A DNA stretch of 5,734 bases, from the NCBI GenBank assembly GCA_030037185.1, contig JASHRR010000668.1, positions 1-5,734 on the forward strand. Reading direction: 5' to 3'. This document shows positions 1 to 5,292 of this stretch, in pieces (position 1 is the stretch's first letter; each line of letters begins with the position of its first letter). Source of the DNA: Xanthobacteraceae bacterium. GTDB taxonomy: Bacteria; Pseudomonadota; Alphaproteobacteria; Rhizobiales; Xanthobacteraceae. Under the pieces are notes generated by a model. That model saw only the letters and a list, made by a program, of their open reading frames with translations, was not told the origin of the DNA and did not search any database. The translations under genes were made by a program, and so were the position numbers.

Positions 1-224
1 CCAGGCCCTTGGGTGGTGGTGCAAAGGCCGATCTTGCCAGTGAGGCGCGAATAACCGTCCGCCATGCCGACGGCCGTTCCCTCATGATGGGCGTGAACGT
101 ATTTCAGGCCGTGCTTTTCACACAGCTCCACAATGATGTCCTGGTTGGCGTCGCCCATCACGGCGAAAACGTGATCGATGCCTTCAGCCGCAATCGCCGC
201 GGCGAACGCTTCCAATACTTTCAT
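1..224 (-). CDS. Thiamine-diphosphate-dependent enzyme, N-terminal part (acetolactate-synthase-like), cut by window edge
   Basis: Only the first 75 residues are present; the gene runs off the left edge. The reading begins MKVLEAFAAAIAAEGIDHVF, the usual start of the ThDP pyrimidine-binding (PYR) domain of the acetolactate synthase/benzoylformate decarboxylase superfamily. Family marks seen are VMGDANQ (residues 22-28), the HHEGTAVGMADGYSRLTGK block (46-64) containing Glu48, the expected cofactor-activating glutamate, and TTTQGPG (69-75). Family members join or cleave 2-oxo acids or related substrates in the cytoplasm; the substrate cannot be told from this piece. The start is supported by a GGAGGT ribosome site (229-234) four bases upstream. 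It lies downstream of the AraC-family regulator on the same strand, 183 bp away, with inverted repeats between, so it may have its own promoter. Family assignment is firm; exact enzyme unknown. Confidence 0.88.
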   Translation of the reverse strand, partial: MKVLEAFAAAIAAEGIDHVFAVMGDANQDIIVELCEKHGLKYVHAHHEGTAVGMADGYSRLTGKIGLCTTTQGP

Positions 225-228
225 GGTG

Positions 229-234
229 ACCTCC
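229..234 (-). promoter_or_regulatory. Ribosome binding site of the ThDP enzyme gene
   Basis: GGAGGT on the minus strand, four bases before the ATG at 224-222. It is a full match to the anti-Shine-Dalgarno core and fixes the start. Confidence 0.7.
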
Positions 235-244
235 GGTGAACGAT

Positions 245-268
245 GGTCGCTCAGTTGTACAAGCGACC
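245..268. repeat. Inverted repeat directly upstream of the ThDP gene
   Basis: Perfect 7-bp arms GGTCGCT (245-251) and AGCGACC (262-268) are separated by 10 bp, and the octamer palindrome TTGTACAA (255-262) covers the spacer and the first base of the right arm. The element begins about 20 bp before the ThDP start codon, between the regulator and its downstream neighbour. It could be an operator for a dimeric regulator or a hairpin in the mRNA leader just above the ribosome site. Function is inferred from position only. Confidence 0.5.
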
Positions 269-304
269 GACGCGGAAAGCTTTGTCACCGCGATCAAAGA
301 TGAT

Positions 305-330
305 TGTTCAATCCTGCTGAGGATTGGACA
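305..330. repeat. Stem-loop between the AraC regulator and the ThDP gene (possible terminator or operator)
   Basis: Arms of 11 bp (305-315 and 320-330) pair with a single G-T mismatch around the loop GCTG; the central 7 bp, CAATCCT/AGGATTG, are perfect. It lies about 78 bp beyond the stop codon of the AraC-family gene on the minus strand. There is no clean T-run on either side, so an intrinsic terminator is possible but not typical. It could instead be a regulator binding site for the downstream gene. Confidence 0.45.
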
Positions 331-407
331 TCCGTGTGTCAATTGGGACGTCTGATTTTTGTTCCTGAAAGCGGACAGCGCGATCGGCCGCTTTTTCTTT
401 ACGCTTG

Positions 408-1316
408 CTATTCTTCACGCGCCCGACGCCAGGCGCCCGGACTTAGACCGACCACCCGCGTGAACACCCTGGTTAGGTGGCTTTGATCGGCGAAGCCGCA
501 GGTCAGCGCTATCTCAGAGAGCGGTAAGTGGCCGTCGCTGAGCTTCTCCTTGGCAGCCTCGACGCGGCGCGTCAGGAGCCATTTGTGGGGCGGTACCCCC
601 ATCGTTGTGCGGAACGCATGCGAAAAATGACTCCTCGACAACCGGCATTCCTTCGCCACTTCCTTGAGTGACACCCCTCCATTCAGGCTGGCGGCGAGAA
701 TTTCCATGGCCCGTCGTGCCTGCCACGGCGCAAGTCCACCCCGTTGCGGTCGCATTGCTGGCCGCATGCCACCATAGGTTTGCGCGACGTGCGCTGCGAC
801 CGCCTGTATGACGTGGTCGATGAACAATCGATTAGCTTGTTCGGGACGACTGAGTGCCGGCAGCACCGTGCTCCCAAGGCTGGCGATCGTGGGGTCGTCG
901 CTACCCATGCCAAACTTGTATGTCAGGTCGCCAATCCAGGGCGCGTCGGCATCGTCGGCGACGGCGTCCAACGCCACGCGCGGCAGATAAAAATGCAGCA
1001 CGTGTTGCTTGTGGAGAAGAACGATGGGATTTCGCTTCAGGTCATAGATATTAATCTGGCCGGCCTGCAAATCGCCCACCGGCATCCGCCGACCGTCCTC
1101 CCAGTACTCGCGATCGGGAATATCAACGAGCATCGAAGCGACGAGGAAAGCATCTTCCCGCTGGATCGGGGCGCTCATTCTCGGCAAAGGGTTATCGCAT
1201 TTGATCTCCGTGACGGCCATGTCGGCATTGCGCAACGCGCGTGTAACGATCGTTGGCGCGCTTTCGACCCTCAATCGCGCCCCAAGTCGTTGCCCGTAAC
1301 CGTCGGTCGTTGCCAT
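408..1316 (-). CDS. AraC-family transcriptional regulator
   Basis: 302 residues, the usual size of a two-domain AraC/XylS regulator. The C-terminal DNA-binding domain (about 200-300) has both helix-turn-helix units: VSLKEVAKECRLSRSHFSHAF (starting at residue 215), then the linker helix PPHKWLLTRRVEAAKEKL (242-259), then LSEIALTCGFADQSHLTRVF (266-285) ending in the typical GLSPGAWRR. The N-terminal part (about 35-180) has the GDL...YDLKRNP and HFYLPR pattern seen in cupin-like sensor domains of related rhizobial regulators; the ligand is unknown. The ATG is preceded by AGGA (1324-1327) at 7-bp spacing. The gene is transcribed away from the acetamidase/binding-protein unit and toward the ThDP gene, so either side could be its target. 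Several long reading frames on the opposite strand here are shadows. No damage is seen. Confidence 0.93.
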   Translation of the reverse strand: MATTDGYGQRLGARLRVESAPTIVTRALRNADMAVTEIKCDNPLPRMSAPIQREDAFLVASMLVDIPDREYWEDGRRMPVGDLQAGQINIYDLKRNPIVLLHKQHVLHFYLPRVALDAVADDADAPWIGDLTYKFGMGSDDPTIASLGSTVLPALSRPEQANRLFIDHVIQAVAAHVAQTYGGMRPAMRPQRGGLAPWQARRAMEILAASLNGGVSLKEVAKECRLSRSHFSHAFRTTMGVPPHKWLLTRRVEAAKEKLSDGHLPLSEIALTCGFADQSHLTRVFTRVVGLSPGAWRRAREE

Positions 1317-1390
1317 AGTGACATCCTAGCGCGAATAGTCGCCTGCGCGAACCTCGCGACCTTCTGCGGCACGTAAGAACCTGACCGGCG

Positions 1391-1522
1391 ATGTTAAAGG
1401 GAAAGGGCACAAGCGGCTACATCCCCGAGGCAGAAAGTACCGAAGGGGCGGACTACGTCGTAGTCGCGATGGAGCGGGGTAATACTTGCCACCGATCCTT
1501 CTCGCCATCGCCGACGCAGTGA
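1391..1522 (+). other. Doubtful 43-codon reading frame, possibly a gene remnant
   Basis: ATG at 1391 begins MLKGKGTSGYIPEAES and continues with ADYVVVAMERGN before ending at TGA (1520-1522). There is no strong ribosome site. The VVVAMERGN stretch vaguely recalls short peptides read from leader regions near group II intron reverse transcriptases, but this is a memory-based impression and no intron structure or reverse transcriptase is present. Listed so it can be checked; it may be meaningless. Confidence 0.15.
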
Positions 1523-1641
1523 TCGAACGGCGAGGGTAGTTGTGTTGTCGAGAATTGCAACTTGATACTCCGAGACACATCAGCTTCGGGTCACAAGCGG
1601 TCGTAGTCGGTTCTTGCACCCTCTCGCCTGGCCGTGGCACT

Positions 1642-1740
1642 TTACAGTAGCTTGATAAAGGTGCCGCGCTGGGCCGTGCCGAAGGTCCGAGTGCCGTCAG
1701 CGCGCAGAAACCAATCTCTCCCCGCCGCCTCAGTGCGCAC
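1642..1740 (-). other. Doubtful 32-codon fragment, possible C-terminal gene remnant
   Basis: On the minus strand the frame from GTG (1740-1738) to TAA (1644-1642) contains DWFLRADGTRTFGTAQRG and ends FIKLL. The composition looks protein-like (aromatic, Gly and Thr mixed evenly), unlike the Arg/Pro-rich shadow frames nearby, and an in-frame stop lies just upstream. It could be the last exposed piece of a lost gene. I do not recognise the family. Confidence 0.2.
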
Positions 1741-1754
1741 TCAAAGTGCGAGGC
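1727..1754. repeat. Bulged inverted repeat upstream of the acetamidase pseudogene
   Basis: GCCTC (1727-1731) pairs with GAGGC (1750-1754), and inside it GCACT (1737-1741) pairs with AGTGC (1745-1749) around the loop CAA. The five unpaired bases 1732-1736 make the left arm also a perfect 10-bp palindrome, AGTGCGCACT (1732-1741). It ends 29 bp before the presumed start codon at 1784. It may be a leader hairpin or regulator site of the now-dead operon; there is no T-run to suggest a terminator. Confidence 0.4.
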
Positions 1755-1773
1755 GGGCCTCAGCGTAGCATCT

Positions 1774-1779
1774 GGAGGA
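1774..1779 (+). promoter_or_regulatory. Ribosome binding site of the acetamidase pseudogene
   Basis: GGAGGA four bases before ATG 1784. This is the only strong initiation signal ahead of the acetamidase-like reading and suggests the original start lay here, although the reading from this ATG is out of frame with the recognisable protein. Confidence 0.5.
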
Positions 1780-1783
1780 TGTC

Positions 1784-2788
1784 ATGAAATTTCTTCGGCC
1801 ATTTCAACATCTCGCAGTGGCCGTCATACGCTTTTTGGAAGCGCGGCAGTGCCGCGCATCGGCCAAACAGCAGAGTTCACGCTTATGCCAAGCCCGCAAA
1901 CCGTGCACATCGGGCACTTTGCGTCCAACTTGAAGCCAGTGCTGAGCATAGAGTCCGGTGACACTGTCACTATCGAGACGTCATCGTTATTTGCCCGGAG
2001 ATCATTGACCAATCCGGGGTGGTACCGCCAAGCGCAATCCCGCAATACCAGCGCGACATATTTCGAGAGGTGAAGGATCGCGGGCCCTCTGGACACTGGA
2101 CCAATCGAGATCAGGGGCGCGATGCCCGGTGACGTGCTCGAAGTGCGCATCCTTGAGGTCGAACTCGCGCTTGACTGGGGGGTGAACCGGCAGCGGCCCT
2201 ATGCTGGAGTGCTGCCCGACGAATTCACCGCCCTCTGGACGGGGGTCATCCCGATCAATCGGCAAACTAAGACCGCTGAGGTAGGCCGCGGTGTTGTCGT
2301 GCCTGTCGACAAGCCATTCTTTGGTACTATGGGTGTTGCGCCTGATGCCACGCTGCGCCGCATCAGCAGCGGTCCGCCCGGCGTTCATACTGGCAACCTT
2401 GACAACAAGGACCTGATCGCCGGCACTACGCTGTACATGCCGGTCCATGTCGCGGGCGCCTTGTTCTCGGTCGGTGATGCCCACGCGGCCCAGGGCACGG
2501 CGAGGTCGACATAACTGCGATCGAAACGGGGTTGGAGGAAAATTTCAATTCATCGTGCGCAAGGACATGAGACTTCTGTGGCCGCGTGCTGAAAACGCCC
2601 ACGCATTGGGTCGTGATGGGCCTCAACCCGGACCTAGACGATGCGATGAAGATCGCCGTGCGCGAAACTATCGATCTCATTACCAAGAGACGCCGGCGCC
2701 GATCAGAGCGCGTGCGCCGGGGACGTGCAAATCGACCCGCGTGATGCATGACTCGGGCTAGCATTGTATGCTGACCATGGTCGGTTAG
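1784..2788 (+). pseudogene. Acetamidase/formamidase family gene, broken by multiple frameshifts
   Basis: Family members (FmdA/AmdA) hydrolyse formamide, acetamide or similar short amides to ammonia and a carboxylate. The full family pattern is readable only by changing frame. Frame 1 carries PSPQTVHIGHF and GDTVTIET up to about 1993. Frame 3 carries DIFREVKDRGPSGH to about 2096. Frame 1 resumes with GDVLEVRILEVELALDWGVN, KPFFGTMGVAP, SGPPGVHTGNLDNKDLIAGT and VGDAHAAQG to about 2496. Frame 3 gives GEVDITAIETGLE, frame 2 KFQFIVRKDMRLLWPRAE, then frame 3 THWVVMGLNPDLDDAMKIAV. The C-terminus is fragmentary: frame 1 GDVQI, then frame 2 HCMLTMVG before TAG 2786-2788. Several lesions fit single-base changes: a lost G near 2496, a lost G near 2537, an extra A in the A-run 2592-2595, a lost base near 1994. 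Total length matches the family (about 310 residues). The 5' end may have encoded an export signal (frame 1 around 1810-1845 reads SRSGRHTLFGSAA), which is speculative. It is followed after 49 bp by the binding-protein gene. Confidence 0.88.
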
Positions 2789-2827
2789 TTAGGAGACTGC
2801 GGTAACGGGGAATCTCGACACTCATAC

Positions 2828-2831
2828 GAGG
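2828..2831 (+). promoter_or_regulatory. Ribosome binding site of the substrate-binding protein gene
   Basis: GAGG six bases before ATG 2838. It supports this start, which also gives a complete signal peptide. Confidence 0.5.
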
Positions 2832-2837
2832 CGGCAA

Positions 2838-4106
2838 ATGTTCAAAATATTGCAAGCAGTTAGCGTTCGCCACGTCACGTGGTGGATCGTAGTTGTGCTA
2901 TTGTTGGCGACCGCGCAGGCCAAAGCCGATGAGCCCATCAAGATCGGCCTTGGTATGGCGCTGACCGGTCCGCTCGCGGCCAACGGCAAGATGTCGCTGG
3001 TGGCGATGCAGATTTGGGAGAACGATATCAATGCCAAGGGCGGGCTGCTTGGCCGGCCGGTCAAGCTCGTTTACTACGACGATCAGAGCAGCCCGGCGCA
3101 AGTCCCTAGCATCTACGCAAAGCTGCTCGACATCGACAAGGTCGATCTGATCGTCAGCGGCTATGCCTCGACCCAGATCGCGGCGGCGATGCCGGTGGCG
3201 ATCCAGAGGAAGAAGCTATTCATTAGCCTGTTCGGCACCGGCATCAATGAGACGTTCAACTATCCGAAATACTTCTCAATGATCCCGAACGGCCCTACCC
3301 CGAAGCCTGCCTTCACACGCGGGTTCTTCAAGGTGGCCGAGGTTCAAACGCCCAGGCCGCAAACGATCGCCCTCGCCTACGCCGACGCTGAGTTCGGACA
3401 GAATGCCTGTGAAGGCGCCCGTGAGAACGCGAAGACATCGGGTTTCAAGGTTGTCTACGACAGGAGCTATCCGCCGACCACCGCCGACTTCAACCCGATC
3501 GTGAGGGCGATCCAGGCCGCCAATCCGGACCTGCTGGTCATTTGCTCCTATCCGCTTGATACCGTCGGCATGGTCAGAGCGATGAAAGAGGTCGACTTCA
3601 GGCCGAAGATGTGGGGCGGCGCGATGGTCGGCCTGCAGGCCACGGTGTTCAAGCAGCAGCTTGGCCCATTGCTCAATGGCGTCGTCAACTACGACACCTG
3701 GTTGCCGGTGAAGTCGATGGAGTTCCCAGGCGCGATGGAGCTGCTCAAAAAATATCAGGAGCGGGCCAAAGCCGCCGGCGCGGATCCGCTCGGCTACTAT
3801 ATGCCGGTGTGGGCCTACGCCTACTTACAGGTGCTCGGCGATGCTATCACAGCCAGCAAGAGCCTCAATGACGATGTACTTGCCGACTATATCCGCAAAA
3901 CGAGATTCGCGACGGTGGTCGGAGACGTGAAATTCGGAAAGCAGGGAGAGTGGGAAGAGGAGCGCACGCTGGCAGTCCAATTTCAGAATATCACAAGCAA
4001 CAGCATCGATGACTTCCGCGAGCTCAAGACCGAGGTGATCATCTATCCGCCGAAATATAAGAGCGGTGAACTGATCTACCCGTACGAAAAAGCAATCGCG
4101 AAATAA
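2838..4106 (+). CDS. ABC transporter substrate-binding protein, Liv/amide type (periplasmic)
   Basis: 422 residues, typical for the type I periplasmic binding fold of the branched-chain amino acid/amide/urea group (LivK-like, Peripla_BP_6). A Sec signal peptide is clear: basic start, hydrophobic WWIVVVLLLATA (15-26) and a likely cleavage after AKA at residue 30. The mature protein opens with IKIGLGMALTGPLAANG (34-50), then INAKGGLLGRPVKLVYYDD (64-82), both hallmarks of the family, followed by the lobe around LIVSGYASTQIAAAMPVA and the second lobe with TIALAYADAEFGQ and ADFNPIVRAIQAANPDLLV. It captures a small solute in the periplasm and hands it to membrane permeases. No permease or ATPase genes are in view. 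The position 49 bp after an acetamidase relic suggests a short amide as ligand, as for FmdD-type proteins, but this is inferred from context; amino acids or aromatic acids are possible. The frame is intact with no sign of decay. Confidence 0.92.
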   Translation: MFKILQAVSVRHVTWWIVVVLLLATAQAKADEPIKIGLGMALTGPLAANGKMSLVAMQIWENDINAKGGLLGRPVKLVYYDDQSSPAQVPSIYAKLLDIDKVDLIVSGYASTQIAAAMPVAIQRKKLFISLFGTGINETFNYPKYFSMIPNGPTPKPAFTRGFFKVAEVQTPRPQTIALAYADAEFGQNACEGARENAKTSGFKVVYDRSYPPTTADFNPIVRAIQAANPDLLVICSYPLDTVGMVRAMKEVDFRPKMWGGAMVGLQATVFKQQLGPLLNGVVNYDTWLPVKSMEFPGAMELLKKYQERAKAAGADPLGYYMPVWAYAYLQVLGDAITASKSLNDDVLADYIRKTRFATVVGDVKFGKQGEWEEERTLAVQFQNITSNSIDDFRELKTEVIIYPPKYKSGELIYPYEKAIAK

Positions 4107-4398
4107 GATCTTGTACATCTTTGGCGAGAGCCGGAATTGGGCGGTCCATTGAGTTTCTGGTCAATTCGGCTGCTCCTCCATTGAATCGTGGTGAGGTGTT
4201 GCGTGCTTGAGCGGCAACGTCGCGTCGCGGGCTGTCGCGATGGGTGGCATTCCCGCCGTGCACGCCGTGCAGCGCCATGTTCATCGATCCGATGCGCAGC
4301 ATCGTGGTGAAATCGAAACCGTTGAACAGGCCCTCGTTGAAGTGGCGCTGGCGGATTGATGGCCGCCATGCTGGCCTGAGGTGTTGGCGCGCCGAAAT
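4107..4398 (-). pseudogene. Fragment of type I restriction-modification methyltransferase subunit (HsdM)
   Basis: On the minus strand the frame reads RQRHFNEGLFNGFDF followed by TTMLRIGSMNMALHGV (core 4261-4344), which is the characteristic stretch of the HsdM N6-adenine methyltransferase domain between the SAM-binding motif and the catalytic NPPF motif. Weaker similarity runs on: RDS at about 4233-4239 and a VAAQARNTS stretch. In a shifted frame NGPPNSGS (4127-4150) looks like a corrupted NPPFAGS catalytic motif, and AKDVQD (4108-4125) matches the segment that follows it. Upstream, ISARQHLR (to about 4398) resembles the helix just before. So roughly 100 of about 500 residues remain, with at least one frameshift and no start, stop or catalytic motif. 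One end sits directly at the stop codon of the binding-protein gene; the other meets the terminase fragment. Non-functional. Confidence 0.75.
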
Positions 4399-4401
4399 CA
4401 G

Positions 4402-4691
4402 TTCGTCCACATCATCGCAGACATGCTCGACTACTTGCCGGTCGGGTCGCACGGCGATCCGGTGCTGGATTTCAGCCGGCTGACGCGTGACCAGACCGCA
4501 GCGCTCGTCGAAGTGACGGGCGAGGATTTCGTTGACGGCTGTGGCGAGAACGCCCGCGAGCTTCGTCGGATCAGGATCAAGCTGGCCACAGGATCAACGC
4601 GCTGGAGCTGGTCGGAAAACACTATAAGCTTTACGTCGACCCGCACGAGCAGGACTTCGGCGGCGCCGGCCTTGCCGCGCGTTTCGAGTGA
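4402..4691 (+). pseudogene. C-terminal fragment of phage terminase small subunit
   Basis: Frame 1 reads IADMLDYLPVGSHGDPVLDF, then SRLTRDQTAALVEVT and EDFVDG, then RRIRIKL ending about 4584. A single-base loss there shifts the reading to frame 3, which continues INALELVGKHYKLYVDPHE, then GGAGLAARFE and TGA (4689-4691). This is the pattern of the C-terminal half of Terminase_2-type small subunits in rhizobial prophages: MLDY, then LTRDQAAAL.EVT, a basic stretch ending KL, and a helix (ALE.LGKH). The small subunit recognises phage DNA for packaging. The N-terminal DNA-binding part is missing, replaced by the oppositely oriented HsdM fragment, and no large terminase follows. It is a prophage relic. 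The left boundary is approximate. Family assignment is from remembered family patterns. Confidence 0.72.
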
Positions 4692-4731
4692 TTCGATATA
4701 GTCGGGAACCGAAGAGATACGATCTTTGACC

Positions 4732-4735
4732 GGAG
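4732..4735 (+). promoter_or_regulatory. Ribosome binding site deciding the RidA start
   Basis: GGAG five bases before ATG 4741. This favours the ATG over an in-frame TTG at 4726, which would place the ribosome site inside the coding region. Confidence 0.6.
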
Positions 4736-4740
4736 TAACC

Positions 4741-5217
4741 ATGAGCGCAGCTACAACCCGGAAGCCGGCCTTTCAGGCCTCGCCGACCAATCCGAACATC
4801 CAGGAGATCCAGACCGAGCCGGATCGGCGTCCCGACATGCCGTACGCGCCGGCGATCCGCGTCGAAAGCCCGTGCGGTCTGTTGTTCATTTCCGGTGCTA
4901 CGCCGTCGCCGCTGTATCACAAGCACCCGCACGTCATCACAGAGCACGATCACCCGAACCGCATCGAGGACCAGACCCGGCGCTGCCTGGAAACGGTCAA
5001 GAGCATTCTTGAACACGAGGGCCTGACCTTCACCGATGTCGTGAAGATCACGAAATACATGACCGACATCCGCGACCAGGACGGTATGGTCGCGGTGCTG
5101 AAGGAGTATCTCGGCAACTGGACGCCGGCCAGCACGACTGTCTGCGTCAACCAGCTCTCCACGCCGGGCGCCCGCATCGAACTCGACGTGATCGCCGCGT
5201 TCTCGCCGGGCAAGTGA
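4741..5217 (+). CDS. RidA-family protein (YjgF/YER057c/UK114), extended form
   Basis: 158 residues against about 130 for classical RidA. The chorismate-mutase-like core runs from about residue 38 to the end: GLLFISGATPSP (46-57), EDQTRRCLETVKSILEHEGL (76-95), DVVKITKYMTDIRD (99-112), and the C-terminal TPASTTVCVNQLSTPGARIE (128-147). Arg145 in GARIE lies where the imine-binding arginine of RidA deaminases is found, so hydrolysis of reactive enamine/imine intermediates or a related reaction is plausible. Two unusual parts: a polar extension of about 35 residues, and a loop HKHPHVITEHDH (60-71) with five histidines where RidA normally has a short Gly/Pro turn. Similar extended forms occur in proteobacteria near amine or aromatic catabolism genes, as I recall. 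It stands alone after the phage/restriction scar, and its own promoter would have to lie within or just after that scar. Exact substrate unknown. Confidence 0.9.
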   Translation: MSAATTRKPAFQASPTNPNIQEIQTEPDRRPDMPYAPAIRVESPCGLLFISGATPSPLYHKHPHVITEHDHPNRIEDQTRRCLETVKSILEHEGLTFTDVVKITKYMTDIRDQDGMVAVLKEYLGNWTPASTTVCVNQLSTPGARIELDVIAAFSPGK

Positions 5218-5292
5218 GGCCTCAGCAGAACCGGACCATGCACCGCATTCAAAACCGGGAGACCCCGAGAGACTCGGCGCAGCCTTCATGGC

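Larger units (their letters stand above)
1317..1783. other. Gene-poor interval between divergent units
   Basis: About 470 bp between the regulator start and the presumed start of the acetamidase pseudogene. No convincing gene is present. It must hold promoters for both divergent units, but I cannot pick a clear -35/-10 pair. Two tiny reading frames and one bulged inverted repeat are listed separately. A 104-codon minus-strand frame at 1326-1640 is rich in Arg, Pro and Ser, has no recognisable motif and is probably spurious. Parts may be remains of older genes. Confidence 0.5.

Noticed and set aside
744..1376. 210-codon plus-strand open frame opposite the AraC gene
   Set aside because: It lies almost wholly antisense to the AraC-family coding sequence, has no recognisable domain and the composition of a shadow frame; the opposite strand has clear helix-turn-helix motifs.
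1326..1640. 104-codon minus-strand open frame upstream of the AraC gene
   Set aside because: Rich in Arg, Pro and Ser, with no motif and no clear ribosome site; kept only as part of the gene-poor interval.
2002..2484. 160-codon minus-strand open frame across the acetamidase relic
   Set aside because: The plus strand carries unmistakable acetamidase motifs over the same bases; the minus reading has none.
4726..4740. TTG start giving RidA five more residues
   Set aside because: The GGAG ribosome site at 4732-4735 lies after this codon and fits the ATG at 4741.
5265..5277. CCGAG/CTCGG hairpin between ridA and the membrane protein gene as a terminator
   Set aside because: Only five base pairs, a three-base loop and no T-run on either strand; too weak to call, although the convergent gap would be a reasonable place for one.
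4594..5289. 231-codon minus-strand open frame opposite ridA
   Set aside because: It is Arg/Asp/Val-rich with no motif and covers a gene with clear RidA motifs on the other strand; a GC-rich codon shadow.
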